Virus record (IMG/VR): IMGVR_UViG_3300021471_000002
Coordinates: 1 to 53,282 of that record
DNA from: a virus
Direction: 5' to 3' (one strand)
DNA length: 53,282 nucleotides
Position 1 is the stretch's first letter. Each line of letters opens with the position of its first letter. The notes below the pieces were generated by a model. It saw only the letters and a list, made by a program, of their open reading frames with translations. It did not search any database and was not told the DNA's origin. The translations under genes and the position numbers were made by a program. Positions 38,450 to 46,414 of this stretch are shown here, piece by piece.

Positions 38450-39760
38450 CTACAATTCCCCGCGCAGCCGATCCACTGCCTGGCAGACCAGCGCGAAGCG
38501 GCGGCCACCTTCCGCTTCTCCGAGGGCGCGGCAAGCGGAGCGGTATGACCCGCCCGGGTCCCAGCCGGCCTTGCGCAGCCGGTCGATCATCGTCGTGACC
38601 TCGTCAACCGGGGGCGTGGCGGGTGGAAGTGTCGAGGGTGGCATTGTTATTGCCGGGCTAGGCTGCTCCGTCAGCTCATCCGCCACCGCCGCTTGCGGTA
38701 TGACAGCCGGTAAGCCATACAGTTCCTCCATCACCTCCGCGATCTCATCGTGGGAGATGTAGGCGCTCTGGAAGTGGATCACGCGTCCTTTTGCCACGGC
38801 CAGAAAGTCTCCCTGTCCCGTCAACCGCTCGGCTCCCGTGCCGCTCCAGCCGGTCGCGGTGCGGGCGTCCTCGATGCTGGTGACGCGCCCGACAAGCCGC
38901 ACCGGGAAGTTTGCCTTGACCAGCGGGCCCAGCACGGCGGCGGTGGGTTTCTGCGTTGCCGCGACGATGTGGATGCCGGCCTCGCGGCCGCGCTGTGTCA
39001 GTCGCGTTAGCGCCTGTTGTGCCGGTTTCCCGCTCACCATCAGCAGATCCGCCAGCTCATCGATCACGACTACTACAGGCGGCGGTGTAGAGCTTCTGTT
39101 ATGACCTCGACCTCGTCTTTCCATCAGTCGCACGAGGCTGAGGAGCGCTTCAGTTGCCTCGCTCGCATCATGGATGACCGGACGGACCAGGTGGGGCAAT
39201 CCTGCGAAGATGCTGAAGGCGTGTCCCTTGGGGTCTATGAGCACCAGCGCCAGCTCGTGGCCTTCCCCCGCGCGGGGAGAGGAGAAGGGAGTATTGGCCA
39301 CCGCCAGGCTCAGGATCATCGCCTGGAGGAGCACCGTCTTCCCCGACCCGGTGGTGCCGGCCGTCAGGACGTGAGCCACGCTGGGAGATGGCAATCGGAT
39401 AAGTAGCGGTGAGCCGTCCTCGGCCAGGCCGAGGACGGCGGTGGCCGGCGGGACGACATCCAGGTTGATCTGGCGAAGCAGAGGCAGCAGGCGCACCGGC
39501 TGCGGGTCGGTGCGAGGGATTTCGATGGCTACAGTAGCTCCCTGCCGGGAGACACGACAATCTGGTGCGTCGAGGGCGGATGCGAGCTCCTCGTGCAGGC
39601 CTTTGATCCTGGATATTCTGGCGCCTACGGCGGGCAGCACCTCGAAGCGCACCCAGCGTGGCGTGACCGTTCCGCCGGTCACACGTGCGCGCACTCTGTG
39701 CGATGATAGCACTGCCTCGATTCGGTCTGCCATAAACTCCAACTCGCGTTTCGTAGTCAT
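38450..39760 (-). CDS. FtsK/SpoIIIE-like DNA translocase
   Basis: A 436-aa protein. Residues ~30-105 resemble the FtsK beta domain (PAVGARISRIKGLHEELASA). The motor follows: Walker A HVLTAGTTGSGKTVLLQAMI, the segment ELALVLIDPKGHAFSIFAGL, Walker B PVVVVIDELADLLMVSGKPA, and IHIVAATQKPTAAVLGPLVK. The C-terminal 60 residues look like a small winged-helix (gamma-like) DNA-binding domain (MIDRLRKAGWDPGGSYRSA). FtsK pumps dsDNA. In phages without an integrase or partition genes its role is unclear; plasmid-type maintenance or DNA transfer are options. Confidence 0.88.
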   Translation of the reverse strand: MTTKRELEFMADRIEAVLSSHRVRARVTGGTVTPRWVRFEVLPAVGARISRIKGLHEELASALDAPDCRVSRQGATVAIEIPRTDPQPVRLLPLLRQINLDVVPPATAVLGLAEDGSPLLIRLPSPSVAHVLTAGTTGSGKTVLLQAMILSLAVANTPFSSPRAGEGHELALVLIDPKGHAFSIFAGLPHLVRPVIHDASEATEALLSLVRLMERRGRGHNRSSTPPPVVVVIDELADLLMVSGKPAQQALTRLTQRGREAGIHIVAATQKPTAAVLGPLVKANFPVRLVGRVTSIEDARTATGWSGTGAERLTGQGDFLAVAKGRVIHFQSAYISHDEIAEVMEELYGLPAVIPQAAVADELTEQPSPAITMPPSTLPPATPPVDEVTTMIDRLRKAGWDPGGSYRSACRALGEAEGGRRFALVCQAVDRLRGEL

Positions 39761-39782
39761 TTTTCGCTCTCAGATTTTTGCC

Positions 39783-40262
39783 TCAGGACGGTGTCTCCGG
39801 CGGCTCGTCCGGCGGCTCGTCCGGCGGCGGTGGCAGTATGCTCAGATCGCCGTCGCTGCAATCGTAGAGGGAATAACCAGTCTTCTCTGCGTACTGCGCC
39901 GCCTTCCTTCGTGCTACCTCGAGGCGTAAGCCTCGCACGCTGCCGCCACCCCACGGGTGGGTGAAATCGTCCGGGAAGTCATTCGTATCATCGCTCATCA
40001 CGACGATTGCGTGCCGCTCGCGGGAATACAACACCTGGAATCGTGGGCCGGCGTAGTATTTCGGTGCCTGATCGTGGAATTCGAGAACGGCATCGATCTC
40101 TGCCCGGACCTCGCGTTTGCACGCATCCAGGAGGACGGAGCGAACGTCGGCGGGGTCGTCATCATCATCAAGCTGTGCTGTGATCATCACGGATGGTTTC
40201 ACATTAGCGTCAGGTAGACTGATGGTTTCTGTCCACCCGACACGGACCCGGATCGTTTTCAT
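39783..40262 (-). CDS. Hypothetical protein with proline-rich tail
   Basis: A 159-aa protein with AAAGGATTAAAAAACA before its ATG. The N-terminus is a beta hairpin (KTIRVRVGWTETISLPDANV), the middle contains an acidic run (QLDDDDDPADVRSVLLDAC) and a long helix, and the end is PPPPDEPPDEPPETPS. No family recognised. The 40263-40414 gap upstream shows no convincing gene. Confidence 0.5.
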   Translation of the reverse strand: MKTIRVRVGWTETISLPDANVKPSVMITAQLDDDDDPADVRSVLLDACKREVRAEIDAVLEFHDQAPKYYAGPRFQVLYSRERHAIVVMSDDTNDFPDDFTHPWGGGSVRGLRLEVARRKAAQYAEKTGYSLYDCSDGDLSILPPPPDEPPDEPPETPS

Positions 40263-40414
40263 TGTTTTTTAATCCTTTCTTGTCTTGTCTTGCTGTTGAG
40301 CGGCCCGACCGGCCAGGTCGCACTACCGTCAACCACCTCTGCCGGTACCGGTTGCCGCTCGTGTTTCTGTGTCTTTTGCGTAAGCCGAGCCGTGTATGTG
40401 TCGCCTCACCGCAC

Positions 40415-41125
40415 CTATTCGACTCCTACCTCTACCTCCGCCGGGTCGACGCACACCTCTATCTGCCCGTCGCGGCGGGCGATCAGCCCGATCTGCTCGA
40501 GGCGGGCGAGGTGGTGCGCGACGGTCTGCCGCGTGACACCTGCAGCCTGCGCGATTTCTGATTGTGTCTGCGTCTGGTCAGCGGCGACTATGCGGAGTAT
40601 TTGCCGCGCCGTTTGCCCGATGTTGCGCAGATTTTGCCGCGCTTCTGCGCGTTCTCTGCGCTTCTGCGCGTTCTCTGCGCGTTCTCTGCGCCGTTGCTGC
40701 CTGGCAGCTTCGATGTCTGCCAGTCGCCGGCGGTGGTCGGCGCGGATGGCGATGACGGCCGTGCCGGCGAACGACAGGAGTGGAAACACCACCGGGGCAT
40801 ACACCGCGAGCCGGGGCGCGGTGTCGAGTAGAACGGTTAGACTGATTACGGCGATAAAGTAGACGCCCACCAGTGCCAGGCTGAGCGCAAGCGGGGCACT
40901 GGGGTCGGTCTTGCGTTTGCTGCGGTCGTAGTTCCAGAGCATCAGCGCGGTCGCTGTGGTCGCCAGACCAAGGCTCTCGATTGTGATCCCCGCGCTAACC
41001 GCAACCCAGATGGGCCATTTCAGGCGGTTATAAACCGCCTGGCCGACCAGGTACGCGGTTGGCAGCGGGGCGCCCCACGGCGCCACGCGGGCGATGATGT
41101 CTACGGCGGTGCTCTCGATATTCAC
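40415..41125 (-). CDS. Membrane-anchored winged-helix transcription regulator
   Basis: A 236-aa protein starting at GTG 41125 with an AAGGTGG site. Three hydrophobic segments lie at about 37-64, 79-100 and 105-127. An arginine-rich coiled coil follows (AARQQRRRERAENAQKRRER) and the C-terminus is a clear winged HTH (AADQTQTQSEIAQAAGVTRQ then TVAHHLARLEQIGLIARRDG). The plan resembles SpdB/DUF2637-type membrane-HTH proteins of actinobacterial plasmids. It follows the Phd-like gene by 19 nt, so both may regulate the divergent promoter region at 41398-41501. Confidence 0.7.
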   Translation of the reverse strand: MNIESTAVDIIARVAPWGAPLPTAYLVGQAVYNRLKWPIWVAVSAGITIESLGLATTATALMLWNYDRSKRKTDPSAPLALSLALVGVYFIAVISLTVLLDTAPRLAVYAPVVFPLLSFAGTAVIAIRADHRRRLADIEAARQQRRRERAENAQKRRERAEARQNLRNIGQTARQILRIVAADQTQTQSEIAQAAGVTRQTVAHHLARLEQIGLIARRDGQIEVCVDPAEVEVGVE

Positions 41126-41144
41126 AAGACACCACCACCTTCAA

Positions 41145-41351
41145 CTACTTTACCGCAGCAACGGTGTCCAGCACCTCTGCGGCGTTGCTGGGCGGGGCGA
41201 CGTCGTGCTCGCGCAGGGGTGCGATTTCAACGTATGTGAACCCCTGGCGCGTGATAATCACGCGGTGTCCCGCGACTGCTGCGTCGCAGAGACGGCCGAA
41301 CATCGCCCGGGCGTCGGACAGCGATACATAGATTGTTGCTTTCTCGTTCAT
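41145..41351 (-). CDS. Phd/YefM-family antitoxin-like protein
   Basis: A 68-aa protein with AGGAGGTGACAG before its ATG. YVSLSDARAMFGRLCDAAVA then GHRVIITRQGFTYVEIAPL matches the Phd/YefM fold (S-x-x-x-A-R-x-x-F ... G-x-x-V-I-I-T-R-x-G). No toxin-like gene of usual size is adjacent; the next gene is a membrane-HTH protein. A solitary antitoxin may act as an autorepressor of the divergent promoters or neutralise a host toxin. Confidence 0.75.
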   Translation of the reverse strand: MNEKATIYVSLSDARAMFGRLCDAAVAGHRVIITRQGFTYVEIAPLREHDVAPPSNAAEVLDTVAAVK

Positions 41352-41397
41352 TCTGTCACCTCCTATTGCTGATATAGTGTAAGTGTGCTACGCGCGT

Positions 41398-41427
41398 ATT
41401 GTACCATATTAACACCGCACTTGTCAA
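41398..41427 (-). promoter_or_regulatory. Leftward sigma-70 promoter of the early operon
   Basis: Minus-strand TTGACA (41427-41422), 18 bp and TACAAT (41403-41398). It drives the Phd-like gene and probably the following early genes. Its -35 lies only 45 bp from the -35 of a rightward promoter (41472), so the two are divergent and could share regulators. Confidence 0.82.
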
Positions 41428-41471
41428 GTAAGTCCCTCGCGGCTTTCTCTCAAGACCCGGGCGGTTATGTG

Positions 41472-41501
41472 TTGACACGGCACGGTGTGTTGTTGTATAA
41501 T
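41472..41501 (+). promoter_or_regulatory. Rightward sigma-70 promoter with leaderless start
   Basis: TTGACA (41472-41477), 18 bp and TATAAT (41496-41501). Transcription should start near 41508 and the methyltransferase ATG is at 41511, so the mRNA would have essentially no leader and no Shine-Dalgarno site. Confidence 0.87.
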
Positions 41502-41510
41502 AATGACACC

Positions 41511-42824
41511 ATGATCGAGCTGCGGGACAGAATCATCGATCTGCGGCGCATTGACAGTGCGGAGTTGCAAGACAACGATGGCAACTGGCGCACCCACCCA
41601 CTGGCGCAGCGCGAGGCGCTGGCGGCTGTGCTGGACGAGGTAGGGATTGTCAACGCGCTCATTGCATACGAAAGTGAGCGGCAGGGAGGCCTGACGCTGA
41701 TAGACGGCCACCTCCGGGCGAATGAACACGCCGGAGTGTGGCCGGTTTTGGTTTTGGACCTCACCGACGACGAAGCGGACGTGGTACTGGCGACTCTGGA
41801 TCCGCTGGCAGGGATGGCGCGAACCATACCGGGGGCGTTGGCGTCGTTGGTGGATGGCATCACCGACGTCTCTCCCGACGTCCAGGCGACGTTGGACGCT
41901 ATTGCCAGGCAGGCGGACGGTGACATAGCGCACGCGATGGACGGTGACGGCGAGGTTGTCGAAGAGGGCGAGGCACGGGATCGTTTGGTGGCGGACTGGG
42001 AGATCGAGCGGGGCGCGGTGTGGTCTATCAGCTCGGCCTCGGTACGCGGCGGCGCGCATCGGGTAATGTGTGGCTCATCGCTAGAGCGCAGGGATCTCGA
42101 TGTGTTGTTCGACGGTCGCGTGGCCGATATGGTGTTTACCGATCCGCCCTACGGCATCCGGTTCGAGCCGGAGGATAGGAAACTCCGTGCTCGCGGCCCG
42201 CGTCACCGGTTCGCCGGCGGCATCATCGGTGACGATCAAGAGTTCGAGCAAAAAAAGTGGCTGTCGGCTGTTGATTCTTACTACGCCGGCGCGATATACA
42301 TCTGCGCTGCTAGAGACAGCTACCCGGAGCTGTGGACCTGGCTGCGGATCAGGTATGGCCGTCCGCCGACGGTCATCGTCTGGGTGAAAGAGATGTTCAC
42401 GATGACCCGGCGCGATTACCATCACCAGCATGAATTCTTGTTCTACGGTGAGAGCGGTGATGCTGGTCAGGCGTTGAACGACGAGATGATGGACGCCGGC
42501 GGGGGGATGGTGTTGTACTCCTGGAATGCCCGCCGCCGGTGGCTGGCCGGGCGAGGGGAGACGGATTTGTGGTTCATCAGGCGGGTGTCGTTGCGTGAGT
42601 ATGTACATCCGACACAGAAGCCGGTCGAGTTGGTCGAGCGAGCGATCACGAACTCCTGTCAGCGGGGAGGCGTGGTCGCCGATTTTTTTGGCGGGTCGGG
42701 GACAACGATGGTGGCGGCGGAGCGGACCGGGCGATTATCGTTGACGATGGAGCTGGATCCGCGTTTTGTCGCCGTCACGCTGAACCGCGCCCGCAGCCTG
42801 GGGCTGCGGGTCGAGCGGCTGTGA
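41511..42824 (+). CDS. ParB-like domain fused to DNA methyltransferase (N6-adenine type)
   Basis: A 437-aa protein; the ATG at 41511 follows directly on a consensus promoter. Residues ~10-105 form a ParB/Srx-like domain (GNWRTHPLAQREALAAVLDE, LIDGHLRANEHAG, DLTDDEADVVLATLDPLAGM). The methylase has motif IV TDPPYGI (211-214 DPPY) and the AdoMet motif FFGGSGTTMVAAER near the end, the order of beta-class enzymes; DPPY points to adenine-N6. No restriction enzyme is present, so it probably protects phage DNA. The ParB domain is shared with the next gene (over half identical), a tandem duplication. Confidence 0.88.
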   Translation: MIELRDRIIDLRRIDSAELQDNDGNWRTHPLAQREALAAVLDEVGIVNALIAYESERQGGLTLIDGHLRANEHAGVWPVLVLDLTDDEADVVLATLDPLAGMARTIPGALASLVDGITDVSPDVQATLDAIARQADGDIAHAMDGDGEVVEEGEARDRLVADWEIERGAVWSISSASVRGGAHRVMCGSSLERRDLDVLFDGRVADMVFTDPPYGIRFEPEDRKLRARGPRHRFAGGIIGDDQEFEQKKWLSAVDSYYAGAIYICAARDSYPELWTWLRIRYGRPPTVIVWVKEMFTMTRRDYHHQHEFLFYGESGDAGQALNDEMMDAGGGMVLYSWNARRRWLAGRGETDLWFIRRVSLREYVHPTQKPVELVERAITNSCQRGGVVADFFGGSGTTMVAAERTGRLSLTMELDPRFVAVTLNRARSLGLRVERL

Positions 42825-42839
42825 AATTCAGGAGGTAAT

Positions 42840-44249
42840 GTGACAGAGAAGCGAAAGACACAGCACGGCTACCGTGATCGTATTGTCGAACTGGTACGTG
42901 TACACTCCTCCGATCTGCAGGACAACGAGGGTAACTGGCGCGTGCATCCCCTGGCGCAGCGCGAGGCGCTGGCCGGGATTCTGGAGCAAGTCGGGATCGC
43001 CGATGCTCTGCTGGCGTACAGATCGCAGCGCGCCGGCGGGGCTCTGGTCGTAATTGACGGTCATCTGCGCCGTGAATTCGGCGGTACCTGGCCGGTGTTG
43101 ATCCTGGACGTCACCGACGACGAGGCCGATCTGCTGTTGACCACGCTGGATCCGCTGGCATCACTGGCGCAGATGGACGGGGATAAGATGCGCGAGCTAA
43201 CGGAGCGTGTAGCACAATCGGCGGACGCGCGACTGCGGACGATGCTGGCCGATCTCGGTACAGAGGCCGAGTTGGCGGCATTTCGTGCCGCCGCCGCTGT
43301 GGAGAGTGGTAGCACGGACGACGCAGAGGTGCCGGACTACGTCGAGGCGGCGGATACGTTGCTGGAGAAGTGGGAGGTGCGATACGGCGACGTATGGAGT
43401 GCGTGCGACGGTGAGCATTTCATCATCTGCGGCGACTGCCGCGAGGCGGCGACGTGGGAGCGGCTGCTGGGAGCAGCGGGACTCGACAGTGTCAATGGTG
43501 TGATCACCTCCCCGCCATACGCCGAACAGCGGAAGAAGCAGTACGGCGGCGTGCCAGAAGGCGAGTATGTGGACTGGTTCGAGGCAGTTCAACGGAATAT
43601 CCGCACGTGGCTGGCCGACGACGGTAGTTTTTTTCTGAACATCAAGCCGCATGCGGCACGAGGTCAGCGCGTGCTGTACGTGTTCGACCTGGTGCTGGCG
43701 ATGGTGCGGAGGTGGGACTGGATGTTTGTCGACGAGTTGATCTGGTACAAAATCGGTCTCCCCGGCGGCTGGCGTAACCGATTGCGCAACTGCTTCGAGC
43801 CGATCTATCATTTCTCGAAGCAGCGGCAGATACGATTCTACCCGCGCAACGTGGGGTCGGAGGGCGACGTGCCCCGCTATCGCGTTCCGGGTAACTGGAA
43901 TCCGAAGACAGGGAACGCCGGTATACCGCCGGCGAATCGCCGTGAGCGTGGAGTGGCGCGGCCGGGCAACGTGATCCAGGTGCATGTGAACCAGGAGGCG
44001 CTGCCGCACGCTGCCGTGTTCCCGGTGGCGCTGGTCGAGTTTTTCGTCAAACTGGCCTCGGAAGATGGCAATGTGTGGCTGGATCCGTTCTTGGGCAGCG
44101 GCACGACAATCGTGGCGGCGCACCGCCTGGGTCGGCGGGGGCTGGGGATCGAGCATCTGGCGAGGCACGTTGCCGTGTCGCTGGAACGGATGGCTGCGCT
44201 GGGCATGGAGCCGCGGCTGGAGCGGCGGGAGGAGAAGGAGGAGGAGTAG
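42840..44249 (+). CDS. ParB-like domain fused to DNA methyltransferase (N4-cytosine type)
   Basis: A 469-aa protein starting at GTG behind AGGAGGTAAT. The N-terminus repeats the ParB-like domain of the previous gene (NWRVHPLAQREALAGILEQV, VVIDGHLRREFGGTWPVLIL). The catalytic motif is TSPPY (223-227), typical of N4-cytosine enzymes, and DPFLGSGTTIVAAHRLGRRG binds AdoMet. So the duplicated pair diverged to two chemistries. It overlaps no neighbour and lies 2 nt before the terminase small gene. Confidence 0.88.
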   Translation: MTEKRKTQHGYRDRIVELVRVHSSDLQDNEGNWRVHPLAQREALAGILEQVGIADALLAYRSQRAGGALVVIDGHLRREFGGTWPVLILDVTDDEADLLLTTLDPLASLAQMDGDKMRELTERVAQSADARLRTMLADLGTEAELAAFRAAAAVESGSTDDAEVPDYVEAADTLLEKWEVRYGDVWSACDGEHFIICGDCREAATWERLLGAAGLDSVNGVITSPPYAEQRKKQYGGVPEGEYVDWFEAVQRNIRTWLADDGSFFLNIKPHAARGQRVLYVFDLVLAMVRRWDWMFVDELIWYKIGLPGGWRNRLRNCFEPIYHFSKQRQIRFYPRNVGSEGDVPRYRVPGNWNPKTGNAGIPPANRRERGVARPGNVIQVHVNQEALPHAAVFPVALVEFFVKLASEDGNVWLDPFLGSGTTIVAAHRLGRRGLGIEHLARHVAVSLERMAALGMEPRLERREEKEEE

Positions 44250-44251
44250 GT

Positions 44252-44926
44252 ATGGCGCGGGGTCGGAAGCTGAAGCTGCACAGCGATGCGTATGGCTGGA
44301 TGACAGATGAAATCCGCGAGTTGTTGCGCGCGATCCAGCCTCCTTGGGTTGGAAAAAAGCGGACGTCGGTCATCCGGCTGGCGTTCGCGGCGGCACAGAA
44401 CAAACCACTCAAACGAGTATTCGACGATCCAGATGTGTGTTCGCGCAACGTCTGGTACACCAAGTGGTCGCGACAGCCGGACGTGCGGGCGGCGTTCGAT
44501 GCGTGCGTTGCCCGCGTGCGTGAGTGGATCGATGAGGAGACGGCCGCCATCGAGGAACATTACCGCCAGGAGCGTCGCCGGGCGCTGGCTCAATACAGCG
44601 CGGCCGCGCCGGCTGCGCTGGCGACGGTGATGACCGACCGGGGCGAGCGGGGCGAGGCGCGGATCAAAGCGGCCGAGACGCTGATCAGGTTTGCAGATCC
44701 TGACGTGGCGGGCAAAGTCCGCACCGGCGGCGGGTTGAACGTGGATGTGGAGGTTGCCGATCTGGATGCGGCAATCGAGCGCGAATTACGTCGGCTGGCA
44801 GACGGCGGCGGTGTTGACGATGCGCCTGCTGTGGACCTCGATCCTGACAACGTCGGCGCCGGCTGCGCGGCTATGGCGGCGGACGCCGAGCTGGCGATAG
44901 CGACGGATGGCGACACCGGCGGATGA
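44252..44926 (+). CDS. Terminase small subunit (putative)
   Basis: A 224-aa protein; ATG 44252 follows GGAGGAGGAGTAGGT. Residues ~30-70 include a helix-turn-helix-like segment (FDDPDVCSRNVWYTKWSRQP), then a helical middle (EEHYRQERRRALAQY) and an acidic C-terminal tail. It overlaps the large terminase start by 20 nt, the usual small-large order. The sequence match to terminase small subunits is by pattern only. Confidence 0.7.
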   Translation: MARGRKLKLHSDAYGWMTDEIRELLRAIQPPWVGKKRTSVIRLAFAAAQNKPLKRVFDDPDVCSRNVWYTKWSRQPDVRAAFDACVARVREWIDEETAAIEEHYRQERRRALAQYSAAAPAALATVMTDRGERGEARIKAAETLIRFADPDVAGKVRTGGGLNVDVEVADLDAAIERELRRLADGGGVDDAPAVDLDPDNVGAGCAAMAADAELAIATDGDTGG

Positions 44927-46337
44927 CTGGAGGAGCTGGTCGCCGGAGCGGAAGCTGGCGTTGCTGGCGCGGTTGCGACGTCGCTGGCGAGCGGGGTGGT
45001 TCCCGCATCGCTCCGGTGTGGCGTATGATCCCGCGCAGTCAGCCGAGCTGGCACGATTTCATTCCAGCCGGGCGCGGTTTCGGCTCCTGGCCGGCGGCCG
45101 TGGGTCTGGTAAGACGGCCGCCGGTGCGCAGGAGGCGTTGCGTCGTGTCCGGCGCGGCTTGTCCGGCGCGGTACTGAATCCGGACTTTGAGAATTTCAAA
45201 TACTCCACCTGGCCGGAGTTTCGGTTGTGGATTCCCTGGCAGCACGTCATACCCGCCGACCGGCGGATGGGCGAGGAGGGCTGGGAGCCACACCAACCGT
45301 TCGTGCTGCATTTCGACACCGGGGCCCGGGTGGTGTGCAAAGGCCTGCGGGACCCGGACGCGGCGCGGGGGCCGAACATCAACTGGCTGTGGTACGACGA
45401 GGCGGCCAGGGATCGGGACGGTACGGCCTGGCGGCTGGCGATTGCGTCTGTGCGGAAAGGGGACTCGCCGGCGGCGTGGTGTACGACTACACCGCGAGGC
45501 AAACGTCACTGGACGTATGAGTGGTTCGTGGATGCCGAACTGCCCCCCGACGCCGCCGAGCTGCTGGACGCGGCCGGCTACACCGGGCAGTTGTTCGAGT
45601 ATTTTCGTATCACGATTCACGACAATCGCGAGCATCTCGATCCGCTGTTCTACGCCTCGATGCTGGCCTCGTACACCGGCTGGTTGCGCGATCAGGAGAT
45701 CGACGGACTGTTCGTCGAGGGTTTCGGTACGCTGGCGCAGCGTCAGTGGTTCAAGATCGTAGACGCTGCCCCGGCAGGGCTGCGCTGGGTGCGGTTCTGG
45801 GACCTGGCGACGACGGAGCGTCAGTTGTCGCCCCGCTCCGGGCGGCGCGATGCGCATGATCCAGATTATACCGCCGGCGCGTTGCTGGCGCGGAGCGCGG
45901 ACGGCAGGTTGTGGTTGCGCGACGTGGTGCGCGGGCAGTGGGCGTGGATGGCAGCGAAGAGCACGATTAAACAGACGGCGCTACTGGATGGCCGGGCGGT
46001 ACCGATCGGGGTCGAGGCAGTGGCGGGATTCAGGACGGCAGTAGCGGAGCTGCAGGCCGACCGCGATTTGGCAGGCTATGTAGTGCGCGGCTATGGTGTC
46101 GAGCGCGACAAAGTAGCGCGGGCCAATCCTTGGCTGGCGCAGGCGGAGGCGGGCAATTTCTACCTGGTGCGCGGTGGGTGGAATCGTGCGTTTCTGGACG
46201 AGGTTGAGAGTTTTCCGGTCGGAGATCACGACGATCAGGTTGACGCCGTCTCCGGCGCTCTGGAGATGCTGGTGGCCGGGCTGGCATCGCGGTTGCCGGA
46301 CCAGGCCGGGTTGAGGAAGGCGGGAGAGTGGGACTAG
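44907..46337 (+). CDS. terL: Terminase large subunit
   Basis: A 476-aa packaging ATPase/nuclease. Walker A GGRGSGKT at residues 63-70, Walker B INWLWYDEA at ~158-166, the coupling segment WCTTTPRGKRHW, then a nuclease domain with D299 in RFWDLATT and the metal-binding tail SFPVGDHDDQVDAVSGALEM. It pumps DNA into proheads and cuts it. The motif set is complete. Confidence 0.93.
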   Translation: MATPADDWRSWSPERKLALLARLRRRWRAGWFPHRSGVAYDPAQSAELARFHSSRARFRLLAGGRGSGKTAAGAQEALRRVRRGLSGAVLNPDFENFKYSTWPEFRLWIPWQHVIPADRRMGEEGWEPHQPFVLHFDTGARVVCKGLRDPDAARGPNINWLWYDEAARDRDGTAWRLAIASVRKGDSPAAWCTTTPRGKRHWTYEWFVDAELPPDAAELLDAAGYTGQLFEYFRITIHDNREHLDPLFYASMLASYTGWLRDQEIDGLFVEGFGTLAQRQWFKIVDAAPAGLRWVRFWDLATTERQLSPRSGRRDAHDPDYTAGALLARSADGRLWLRDVVRGQWAWMAAKSTIKQTALLDGRAVPIGVEAVAGFRTAVAELQADRDLAGYVVRGYGVERDKVARANPWLAQAEAGNFYLVRGGWNRAFLDEVESFPVGDHDDQVDAVSGALEMLVAGLASRLPDQAGLRKAGEWD

Positions 46338-46346
46338 CCGGTCAGG

Positions 46347-46374
46347 CTGTGGATTTACTTACGTGATGCTGTAG
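46347..46374 (+). promoter_or_regulatory. 28-bp recurring intergenic motif, copy 2 (candidate late promoter)
   Basis: Begins CTGTGGATTT and ends GCTGTAG; 22 of 28 positions match 5558-5585. It lies 40 bp before the portal start in a 77-bp gap that otherwise contains only the ribosome binding site. Confidence 0.35.
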
Positions 46375-46414
46375 AGAAAGAGCAGATCGGAGCAAGATCA
46401 AGAGAGGAGTGGCT

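Noticed and set aside
40329-40409. 26-aa leftward frame between the membrane-HTH gene and the next gene
   Set aside because: Short, GTG start, no supporting overlap with the downstream gene.
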